Origin: Piromyces finnis
Lineage: Eukaryota > Neocallimastigomycota > Neocallimastigomycetes > Neocallimastigales > Neocallimastigaceae
Length of the DNA stretch: 64,000 bases
Reading direction: 5' to 3'
NCBI GenBank assembly: GCA_002104945.1
Contig: MCFH01000012.1
Coordinates: forward strand, 496,001 to 560,000
Below the pieces are notes generated by a model that was given only the letters and a program-made list of their open reading frames with translations, searched no databases and had not been told where the DNA came from. The stretch's first letter is position 1. Each line of letters starts with the position of its first letter. The translations under genes were made by a program, and so were the position numbers. This document shows, piece after piece, positions 28,901 to 38,833 of this stretch.

Positions 28901-30954
28901 ATAAATTATGTGGACTACTCACCAAATTAAAAAAGAAAAAGAATGTAGAATACGAAAAAGAGGAAAGAGATGCTCATCGTTACAATCCATTACATAAACA
29001 TATATGGAATATTTATTGTGTAAATGATATCTTTTTCCGTATCATTAATAAATTTTTCATATTTCAAAATGACGATAATGGATCTGAATTAATGAATATA
29101 GTATCATCCATGAATGAATCATCCAAAAAATTAAATATTTCAAGTATTATCACTCAGTCTTGTGCTAATTTTATTAATATGCTTATCGATATAAAAAGTA
29201 TTAATATTTATTCTAGCGAATATTTATATCTTATCACAATGATGCTTGTAAATGTTGAAAAATCATTAAAAAAATTTTATCGTAAACCAACCTATTGGAT
29301 AAAAGTAATTGATGATATTGTAAAAATTTTATTTCCTTTCCATTTTTTAGAAACGTTTAATCAACCCGTCGAAGCACAAGGCAATAAAACTATTCCAAAT
29401 AAAGAATCTTTTGCTGATTCGGATACCCATCCATTTACAACGAATCATGAAGCAGCAATCATTAAAAATCAACATATTTCAAATAGTTCAATTGATCCTG
29501 TTAACGAAACCATCATCACCACCACGAATTCTTCTTTAAAAAAGGAAAATACCCTGAATACAAATTCTATTATCCCTTCTTTATTTTTATCAAATCATCA
29601 TGATCATGATGATAATAATGATAATGACAATCATACTAATTTGAATTCAAATAAATTGTCCTTACCTTCTTTATCGTCATCCTCTTCATCAACCTTTCTT
29701 CCACCCATATCACCCATCTCTTCAAATGTACCTTCCAAAATACCAGGAATAGAAAAAAAGTTGTTAAAAAGATGTGATTTCCTTGATCCTATATCAAAAC
29801 CTTCATCTCCACTTCAATCAATCGATGACAAATCATTATCATTATCAAGATCATCCTCAACTTCGTCATTAGATAATGATGAAGAATTTTATCAAACCCT
29901 AACAAAACATAATACTATCAAGAATAAAACCATTGAAATTAAAAATGAAATTAAATTATTTTTGGTAAAATCAATAATTCGAAATATTGAAGAAACAATA
30001 AAGAATTGTGATTATATACCATTAAATTTATGTTCTATTCCCTTACCAAGTTTAAAAAATCATAAACGGTCGATTTCCGTAATTCAAAAAAAGAATACAT
30101 TAATTAGTCTACCGAACATTAAAACACCATTACCTCCAACCACAAAAAAACCAAAGAATCAAAGTATTCAGAAAAAGAGATCCTCTATCAGTAATAGTAA
30201 GTCTATTTCAATCACTGATTCAAACCAAAAGTTGGAAAAACCGGAAAAATTCAAAAAAATAGAATGTCAAAGTAATAATAACAATAATAATGAACAAGAA
30301 ACAACTTTAAATGATATCACTACGGATTCAGAAATATATGATGATTTTGATAGTGAAAGTAGTTTGGACAGTCGAAACAAAGAAAGCGGTAATGAAGACG
30401 AAAAGGAAAACGAACTTCATTTCAATAAAAAAACCAATATTTATGAACAAGAAACGATTTATTTCATTCAATTTAAACTTAAAGAATATATTGAATTTTT
30501 AAAACAATATATAATTGAATTAAATACTATTAAGGTCAATTGTAATAACTATTTAATTTTATCCCTGCAAAATTTAATCGAAAAGCATATGTTATTCCTT
30601 CAATCCTATTACAAAAGAACTGCAGCTTCTACAAATATAGATTCCGCAAAACCCTATCCTTTAAGAAAACGTCAACATACCGCTATTGAACCATCATCAT
30701 TAACTCCACGATCATCCTATTCTACAAAGGTAGATTCTATTAAAAATCCTGTGATTTTATCAAAAACTCCATCGGTCACAACAAGAAATGGTTTAAGAGA
30801 TCCATTATTACTTCAAAATAGACTCAAAATCTATTCTTCCCTACCTTTGACAAAAACACCATTACACGTTAACGTTACCAATATTGTTCTTGATCCGATA
30901 AAAAGAAATTGTAAAAAAATCCCAAATATTAAATATGATACAAAAGTTAAATAA
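25960..30954 (+). CDS. Large hypothetical protein, helical then disordered
   Basis: Nine phase-consistent exons: 25960-26118, 26315-26427, 26533-26644, 26765-26929, 27061-27284, 27436-27561, 27734-27997, 28108-28198 and 28402-30954, giving about 1268 residues. I do not recognise it. The start is the first ATG after an A/T-rich leader. The first third is a string of amphipathic helices rich in Leu, Ile and Phe, of the kind seen in HEAT/ARM-like folds (for example ERINILYEHPSNIFNRFLSR). The middle has a Lys-rich coiled-coil-like stretch. The last exon alternates helical blocks with Ser/Thr/Asn/Pro-rich disorder, an acidic patch (DDFDSESSLDSRNKESGNEDE) and a basic end with short S/T-P sites (LTPRSS, SKTPS, TKTPL) that could be CDK or MAPK targets. 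A nuclear scaffold is possible but unsupported. Confidence 0.65.
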
Positions 30955-30979
30955 TAATGAAAATACCTCCTCTATATAC

Positions 30980-31014
<35 letters not shown>

Positions 31015-32169
31015 AATTATTTTTTTTTTGTTACTATTTTGTTTTATAGAGAAAATTAGCATTCATTTAGTAGTTAAAAAAAAAATTTCAATTTTTTCTT
31101 ATTTCATTTCATTTTTTATATATATACAAAATCGCAGCACTAAATTTTATAAGTTTTTGGCAATAACAATATTTCAACAATATCGTCATTCATAAAATTA
31201 TATTTATTACATTCAATTTAAGAATTTTAATTACCAATATATATTTTTTTTTTCTAAAAAATAAATAATAAAATACCAAAGATAAAAATTATATATGTAT
31301 AATCCATTTTATTCTATGATTTTTTTTTTTTTTTTTTTTTTTTCTCTTTCCTCCTTTTTATATTAATAATTAATGAATATATAAACTTCTTTTTTTAATG
31401 ATAGTAAAATAAAATATAACATAAAAAAACTTTTTTAATTCCTCATTTCATTTATGCTTTTGTAAAGAATATTATATAAATTTTCAATTATTTCATGGTA
31501 AAATAGGCGAATCCAAGATAATAAAACATATAAAAATTATTGTTATTATTATTATTTACTTTTTGTGTACTAAATTTAGGACATCTTAATTTGAAGTCAT
31601 CAACATTCACTTTTAACATTTATCAGAAATATGAATAGAAATTATTTTTTTTAATGGCATTATTGAAATTAAAAATAGAATAATTCTTGTAACTACAGAG
31701 ATATTTTTTATTTTAATTCAACTAGCAGAAATAATATACCAAGATTGGCATAACAAAGAAGGATTATAAATTTTAATTTATAAAATTCATATAGACAATT
31801 TGGAAATACAATTAAATTGATAAATTGGTTTTAAACATAATACAATAACAATTAAAAAAACTTGTTAATAAGTTCTAGGATATAAAAAGTCCGAAGGCCT
31901 ATTTTAAATCTTTAATTTCTTTTACAGTAATAATAATTTACGTATTAGAATGTAGAATGTATTAAAAACTATATATAATTATTTACATTTTCTTAATATA
32001 TTTATATATTGAATATATATAAATTGTAAAATCATTGGATTTTTAAGAGAAATTTATGCAATATGATTGGTTAAAATAATTTAAACAGTTTAGAATTATT
32101 AAGAAAAGATTTTTAATTATTATCTTTCTTTTTTCCTCCTCTTTCAATACATATCATCTGTAATCCAAG
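30955..32169. other. Intergenic upstream of eL42
   Basis: TTA repeats at 30981-31013, long T runs near 31320-31343, then less repetitive A/T-rich sequence from 31480 that probably includes the eL42 promoter and leader. A C/T-rich leader (TTTCTTTTTTCCTCCTCTTTC, near 32125) precedes the start. No other gene seen. Confidence 0.5.
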
Positions 32170-32768
32170 ATGGTAAATATTTTTTTTATGAATGAATTAT
32201 TAATTAAAAATGAATAAATGTATTTTTTTATTGTTATTACTATTTATGTGTTTAATTAAATGATGATGGATGAATGAAATGATATTATAGATTATTAATT
32301 AATGTGTAAATAAAATGACATAATAGGTTAACATCCCAAAGACCCGTAAAACTTTCTGTAAGGGTAAGAAGTGCAGAAAGCACACCCTCCACAAGGTTAC
32401 TCAATACAAGACTGGTAAGGCTTCTCTTTTCGCTCAAGGTAAGAGACGTTATGACCGTAAGCAAAGTGGTTTTGGTGGTCAAACTAAGCCAGTTTTCCAC
32501 AAGAAGGCTAAGACTACCAAGAAGATTGTTCTTCGTTTAGAATGTACCGTCTGTAAGTACAAGCAACAATTAGCCATCAAGAGATGCAAGCACTTCGAAT
32601 TAGGTGGTGAAAAGAAGGTAATGTTGAAAATAAAATATTATTTATATTATTATAAAATATTATGGAAATTTTTTTATTAATTTTGAAATTATATTGTATA
32701 AATTTAAAATAATATCAAATAATTTAATTATAATAATATAGACCAAGGGTGCCGCCCTCCAATTCTAA
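32170..32768 (+). CDS. Large-subunit ribosomal protein eL42 (L44/L36A)
   Basis: Exon 1 contributes only the ATG (32170-32172). Exon 2 is 32327-32617 and exon 3 is 32742-32768, giving 106 residues, the family's usual length. The product begins [17 protein letters not shown] and ends [13 protein letters not shown]. It is very close to yeast eL42 throughout. Two Cys pairs form the zinc site (Cys12/Cys17, and LECTVCKYK with a further RCKHFELGG). Pro56, in GGQTKPVF, is the residue whose change to Gln gives cycloheximide resistance in several yeasts; Pro here predicts sensitivity. Codon use is more G/C-ended (AAG, AAC, GTC) than in neighbours, as expected for high expression. The protein sits near the E site of the 60S subunit. 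Confidence 0.96.
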
Positions 32769-32999
32769 GTTATTTTGTATACAAATAATTTTGATGTTGA
32801 AATCCACTATAAATGGATGTTACATAATATAATAAAAAATTGTGCATTAGTTCTTAATGTGCATAACAAAAAAAAACAAAAATAACGAGTGTAAACGTTT
32901 TAGGGAAATGACGTGTATATGGGATTATATTGATTTAATAGTCGTATTACTATTTCTATTTTTTTCAATGTGAATATATAAATATATATACATTAACTA

Positions 33000-33082
33000 T
33001 TAGAATGATGAATCTAATCAAAGAGTCAAGCACTGAATATAGAGATTTATATTCAATTGATGACAATTTTTTTCTGATAATA
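33000..33082 (+). ncRNA. C/D-box snoRNA candidate, copy 1
   Basis: C box ATGATGA (33005-33011), D' box CTGA (33033-33036), C' box TGATGA (33058-33063) and D box CTGA (33074-33077), in the right order and spacing. A short terminal stem (ATTA/TAAT) brackets them. Ten bases before D' (AGAGTCAAGC) are complementary to GCTTGACTCT, which I recall as part of a highly conserved stretch of 25S/28S rRNA. By the D+5 rule the methylated base would be the second U of GCUUG. It lies 230 bp downstream of eL42 on the same strand. Confidence 0.65.
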
Positions 33083-33185
33083 TTTAATGTATATTTAAAA
33101 TATATATATTTAAAGTTTTTATTATTAAACGTAAAATAGTTTTTTAATATGGTAATAAAAATTTTAAGAAAGTGTACATTAAGTA

Positions 33186-33272
33186 ATAAATATGAAGAAT
33201 CTAATCAAAGAGTCAAGCACTGAATATAGAGATATATATTCAATTGATGACAATTTTTTTTCTGATCTATTA
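33186..33272 (+). ncRNA. C/D-box snoRNA candidate, copy 2 (duplicate)
   Basis: A near-identical copy of the preceding candidate about 187 bp further on. The guide, D' (33220-33223), C' (33245-33250) and D (33262-33265) boxes are intact and the terminal stem is TAATA/TATTA. The C box reads ATGAAGA (33192-33198), one change from consensus, so this copy may be weaker or dead. Confidence 0.55.
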
Positions 33273-34471
33273 TATTAATGTATAATAAAAATAAAAATAA
33301 AATATTTATTATTAAACATTAAAATTAAAAGGTTGAAGAATTTTAAAAGAAATTTTGTGTTTTTGTTTTTTTAAAAGTAAATTTTATTTTGTAGTGTTTT
33401 ACTACAATAGATGTTGGTGTTAAAAGAAAGGATGGTATGTAGTGATTTATGAAACGGTAATAGAAATGAAACTTTACATAAGTAAAAGCATTGATAATAG
33501 CATATTAACTAAAAATTAAAATTATTTTTTTATAGTAGCATTTATGAAGGGAAAAAAAGGCTTCAGATGTTTGGATGTATTAACAACAACATCTTTAATG
33601 CAAAATAAATCTTTGGATATTTAAATGTTTTATATTTTCTGAATATAAAACTTTTTCATTTTAACTAACCTTCTTACCGACGATCGTTTCACAAAAAATA
33701 TATATATATAAGAAGAATCAATTTATAGCTTATTGAAATAAAAGTTAAAATATAACTATATTAATAACTATTATAACTAATTACTATATATATATATTAT
33801 GTTTCTCGATATGGAATTTTTATAAAGCATTACCCATTGATATGGTAATAGAAACAAAGTCAAATTTGAAATGAATAGTTTTTTTTTTTTTTTTTTTTCA
33901 CAATTCATCGGGATGTTTAATATATTCATAAATGAAGGAGGATTTCACAGATTTTCTTTTTCTTTTAAAAAAACTTTATAAAGAAGGATGTGAACAATCG
34001 TATAGTCGATTATTAAATAGGTAAAAAAAAAAAAAAAAAAAAAAAAAAAGTATTTCCTAAATGTTTTGTAACACAAAAAGACAATCTATAACATTGGTGT
34101 ATTACCATAATTATTATATTAAAAGTTATAAAATTCCTTCTTTACTAATCCGCTACATAGTGCTTCAAGTTTAAAACATTTATACTAGATAGATATAAAA
34201 AGAAAAGTACAATTTGAATGTACTATTTAATGTTAAAGACCTTTTTTTTTTTTTTTTTTATTATATTTTTAATAAGACTTGTAAAATTGGTAGTCCGCTT
34301 TTAAAAATTATTATTTTAAAAAAAAAAAAAATTATAAATTATTCACAATTATTATTCTTTAGAATTATATTTAATAATATAAGTAAAAGGTAACATTTTA
34401 CCTTTTTATTATTAAAATTTGACTATATCAACAGTTAAATTATTGAAAGTCATATAAAACTAAAAATACAA
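33273..34471. other. Intergenic
   Basis: A/T-rich. A short ATG-initiated frame at 33932-34020 ends at a plausible donor but no continuation was found. T run at 33880-33898 and A run at 34023-34049. No other supported feature. Confidence 0.45.
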
Positions 34472-34544
34472 TGCTTGAACTGGGGTTTGAACCCAGGACC
34501 TCGTCCGTGTGAAGGACGCGTGATAACCACTACACTACTCAAGC
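34472..34544 (-). tRNA. tRNA-Val (CAC)
   Basis: The 73-nt minus-strand sequence folds as a full cloverleaf: 7-bp acceptor stem GCTTGAG/TTCAAGC (one G-U), a D arm with AGTGGTTATCAC, and anticodon stem CGTCC/GGACG with loop TTCACAC. The T arm is CTGGG-TTCAAAC-CCCAG, followed by discriminator A. Anticodon CAC reads the Val codon GUG. There is no intron. The B box GGTTCAAACCC is intact and a T5 Pol III terminator follows within 12 nt on the minus strand. Confidence 0.95.
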
Positions 34545-35752
34545 TTTGCTTACTTTCAAATTTTACCTTGTCTATATAATTTTTTTTATAATAAAATGGT
34601 AAGATCGAAAATAATGAAAAAGAAAAAGGGAAAAGGTATTAAATCTTTAGTTTTATTTTAAAGAAAATAGAATGATATTTTAAAAATAATAAATAAATAT
34701 AAAATTCTCAACTTTTTTTTAAAAATAAACAAAAAGGGTTAAAATTTTTAAATTTAAAAATTTTTATAAAAAAAAAAAATCTTTTTTATTAACTAATTTA
34801 TAGAAATTTTTATACTTTTAATTTTGGTCATTACATTTTTTTTTAAAAAAAAAAAAAAAATAAAGGTAATAATAAGGAATGACCATATTTCTTTAAAATT
34901 AAAGCAAACATAAACACCAACAGAAATACATATGAATATAAAAAGTTTAATTATTTATTTATAAGTTAAGATTATTTCATTATTGATATAATAAATAATA
35001 TATAAAAATAATAAAATATATATAGATAAAAATATAAATATAAAATATAAAATAAAATAATTAAGTTGCATAAAAGTTCAATGATATCTGAAACTTGTAC
35101 TGTGTGGGATTGGCCCCTTCCTAATAAATTAAATGAAATAAAAAATAAAAGTAACATCAGGTAGGATAGTGTGGTGTCTACTAAACTTTCCTATGAGTTC
35201 ATATTGTTTTCATTTCAAAGAAATACTATCACTGAACTCTGTGTACGGAACATTTAGAATGTTTTTTTGCCATATCGGTATGACGTCGGACGTCTTGATA
35301 GTCTTACTAAACCGATCAAAAAAGTAGCTTCATTGATCTACTAATAATGATAGAGATTGTTTTAGTATGAAAAACCACAAGACCTTTCATCTATGGTGGA
35401 ACATGAGATCCTTGATAAACTGTAAAGCTGTTCATTCAAATGTTTTTGTTCAGCCTTATCAATTTATAGCTGAAAGTTTCACAAAGAAGTAGCAATATCA
35501 TTTATTTATCCTTTTTTTTTTTTTTTTTTAACGGCATCAAATATTTTAAACTTTATTATTAATTAATTTAATTAAAATTATAATACATGTAATATAATAA
35601 ATTAAAAATAAAAATAAAAAAAAAATATGTTTAAATAAACACAAATGAATAAAAGTTGGGTATAATTTATTTGAGTCATTTTAATTAAAGTAAGAAAGCC
35701 ACTATTATACTAAAGTATAATAATTGTATTTGACTTCCAATGGGACATTGAG
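34545..35752. other. Intergenic with an unassigned complex stretch
   Basis: A/T-rich except for 35095-35510, which is compositionally complex and free of long runs yet has no long frame on either strand. It contains TATGACGTCGGACGTCTT (a doubled GACGTC) and several short inverted repeats. It may be 3' sequence of the LINE remnant to the right, or an old non-coding element. I cannot assign it. Confidence 0.4.
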
Positions 35753-37229
35753 TCAAAGATCAAAATTATGTATTTGTAATTTATTATGACTGAGAATAGA
35801 TTTCTTTTCCTCAATACATTTTAATCTATTCCATTTCTGAATTTTCTTAGAAACATTAAAGTCATTAGAAAAATCTTCCATAGGAATAATATTACCATTA
35901 ATAAGAAGTGGCTTATGGTCTGATACAGGATAAAAATTATTTATAAATGATCCTGAGTGAATAAGATCTTTCATCTTCAAATGGACATGAACATGGTCAA
36001 TGTCGGAAGATTGATCACCTCGAGTCCAAGAGATAGTCGACCCTCTAAGCGGAAGAATTTCCCAATCTCCTAATCCATTAGTTGATAACCAGTTGGACAA
36101 TTTTACTTTAGACATATTAAAATCACCAACAAGAATCGATGGATGGGATGAGTGAGTTTGTAACCACAAGCGAACTTCTAACTTTGCATGATCAGCATAG
36201 ATGTTGTGATGACTATGAGGCATATATAAACATTTCCAATCGAGCATTTGAATCTATTCCAAAGACTAAAAGTATAAATAGAAATAATATACTTTCCTGA
36301 GTAGTTTTCATGTAAGGCTTGACACGAATTGTCAAAACCTAAATATAAACCTCTCATTCCAAGAACTAATTCATCAGCTTTCTTGAAAAATTGTCTATAG
36401 TTACGTAAAGTAACACGACAAGGATACTTTGTATTCGATCCAGAACCATTTACCAGTTTCTTGAAAACATAAAAATAATGGTTTGAAAATAGCTGTGAAA
36501 TAACTAATACTATTTCTCTTTTCATGATACCATCCATTGGTGTTCCAACTAAGACAAAACTAAAAGTTATCAGGCTTGTTGGATGAGGAAGAATTGCTGC
36601 TATTATTAAAGTCATCATTATTAATGAATGATGCGTCAGAGGAATTAGATGAACAATTATTAGATGGCTGTGAAACTGAAGAACTATCAACTATTGAACT
36701 GTTATCAGAGTTGATAGAACTATTAGAATTAATTGTTGAATGCTGAGGTTGAAAATGTGTTTGTTGTAGATCTGGAATATTTTCATATTGGGAATCTCGT
36801 TGGGAATCTTGTTGAAGATCGGTTTGTTGATGAGATTGTTGAACTGATTATTGATGTTTATTAGAAACTAAAATTTTACGTTTGAGTGTGGAAAAAGTGT
36901 ATTTGTGATTCCTTCTACTACGAACTGAAAAGGAAATTGAGGTAACTGAAAGTTTCTTCTTTAAGATGTGTAAGATTTTATTCCAGTCTTTCATTGAACC
37001 ATAAACCTTGACTAAGAAAAAGTGATCATTGAAATTCAAAAAAATATTTATCACTGATAACTGAATTGAATTTGTCTTTCAGAATACCCTCGAGTTTTTC
37101 CCATAGCATGCTAACTGACCATGATCGAGTACCACGGATAAAGAAGGAACGAATATCATCTAAGGGGATTCCATAAGACCGGGTACTACGTATGATATAA
37201 TTCTTATCTTTAATATAAAGGACTGACAT
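35753..37229 (-). pseudogene. Degenerate LINE (ORF1 plus endonuclease), frameshifted
   Basis: Read leftward from 37229. A basic ORF1-like part comes first (for example RSYGIPLDDIRSFFIRGTRSW, then DWNKILHILKKKLSV in another frame), to about 36848. A Gln/Ser/Asn-rich linker follows (36840-36570). Next is an endonuclease/exonuclease/phosphatase domain: LSWNTNGW, CFQET (metal-binding Glu), VGDFNM, SDIDHVHVH and the VSDHKPLL end with catalytic Asp-His. The domain is split over three frames, with breaks near 36450 and 36225, and stops interrupt the linker, so it is not functional. No reverse transcriptase follows before 35753. The order ORF1-linker-EEP fits APE-type non-LTR retrotransposons. Base composition is more complex than the surroundings. 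It could have supplied, or be related to, the machinery that moved the SINE; that is inference. Confidence 0.8.
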
Positions 37230-38833
37230 GATAACTAATTCTAATTAAAAATAAATTGAATATAAAATAAATACTAACAAAAATAATAAATATAATGTAT
37301 ATAGGGAAAAAAAAATCTGGATAGTACAAAAAATTGTTTCAATGTTTTGATTAAAGTTTTTTTTGAAATTCAAGTTGTAAATTTTCTTTAAAAATTCTAG
37401 TTTTGGTTTGTTGTTAGTAAATTTAATTCGCTTTTTGACACTAAAATTATTTGACTTTACTTTTCATTATAATATTTAAATTGGTAAAAAAAATTCTGAA
37501 TCAAGAATGTCGACACCAGAAAGCTTGTGAATAGTATTTTTACATGATAAAGAGTGAATCAATCTCTTACAGGAAATAATGAATATAAAAATACAATGCA
37601 AATGCTAAAAATTGACTACATTGGATTCTTACAAGAGAAGTGTAGTACTACATGAATGCATGAATAAAAGAAAAAATACAGCAACAATATAATATATTAC
37701 TCTTCTAAATAAAAACTGTACAAACTTACCAAATATTCCACTTATCCATCAAAATAACTTAAATTCGATGGATAAATGTTTTTTAATCGCTCAGTACCAT
37801 GAGCTTAGTCCTTCTATTTTTCCCTATAAAGACTAACCAAACATCCATTTCGCGATACTTAAATTTTTTTTTTTTCTACTCTCTCAGTACCATGAGCATG
37901 AGTAGCGCTCAGTATTATTAAATAGAAATAATAAACATTGCTTGTGTAAATAAATCAATAGGAATCAAATTATTCCTTTTTTTTCTTTTTTTTTTACACT
38001 TAAATTATGGTTATACACCTTTCCATATACACTAAAATAATTCAACTTTTTTAAAAAGATGACAAAATGTTTTGTTTTGCTTTTTTCTTATTTTATTTTT
38101 AAATAAATACTATTATTAAAACTTTTTTTTTTTTTTTTTTGATTTTTTCTATAATGCGTATAAATTACTTTTTAGTTTTTGTTCATTTGTTTAAAAACAT
38201 TGTAATATAAATTAAATATTTGTTTTTTTTTTTTTTTTTTACTATCTTTTACCAATAATTTCTAAATTTATAAAACATGGAAAGAAAAAAAAATAAAGAA
38301 TAAAATAATAATTGAAAAATAGAATAGAAAATAAATAATTTAAAAACTCTATGAAAAAATAAAAAAATAAAAAATAGTTCTTTTTTTTGTTCTCTAAATT
38401 TATTTTATTATTTTATAACTATTTTCTTTTATATTTTTTTTATCTTTCTATAATACGTATTTGTTTTCATTTTCTTTCAACTATTCTTTTTTTTCTTCAT
38501 TACTTTTTTTACTTCATTTTTCCTCTATATAAAAAACCATATAGATTTAAAAATAAATAAAAAGTGTAAACTGGAAAAAAAAAAAATATTTGTTTCATTA
38601 TTATTTTATATAATTTCTAATGCTTCTTTTTTTTGTATCTTTTTCTTTTTTCTTTCTCTAAGATAAATATAATAGATTTCAAAACTTAACTTAGAAATTA
38701 TTTAAATAACTTAAAAAAATGTAAATATATAGAAGTAAAAAAAAAAAATCTCTAAAGTTGCTTTTTTTCAATAAATTATATTGAATAAATAGTGTGTTCT
38801 TAAATTAATTATATAGGTTTAAAAAAAGACAAC
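37230..38833. other. Intergenic between LINE remnant and V-ATPase gene
   Basis: 37230-37940 is moderately complex and may be LINE 5' sequence. It holds two copies of CTCAGTACCATGAGC (37790-37804, 37883-37897). 37980-38833 is T-rich and is the 3' flank of the minus-strand V-ATPase gene. No gene seen. Confidence 0.45.

Noticed and set aside
25960-30954. Assigning the large helical protein to a HEAT-repeat family
   Set aside because: Only amphipathic pattern supports it; no repeat periodicity could be confirmed by eye.
31561-31650. TGATGA and CTGA boxes on the minus strand, snoRNA-like
   Set aside because: Only D'-C' order is present; terminal C and D boxes and a closing stem are missing.
33932-34020. 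Short frame starting MKEDFTDFLFLLKKLYKEG and ending at a GTAAAA donor
   Set aside because: Looks like a first exon, but no continuing exon in phase was found before the tRNA.
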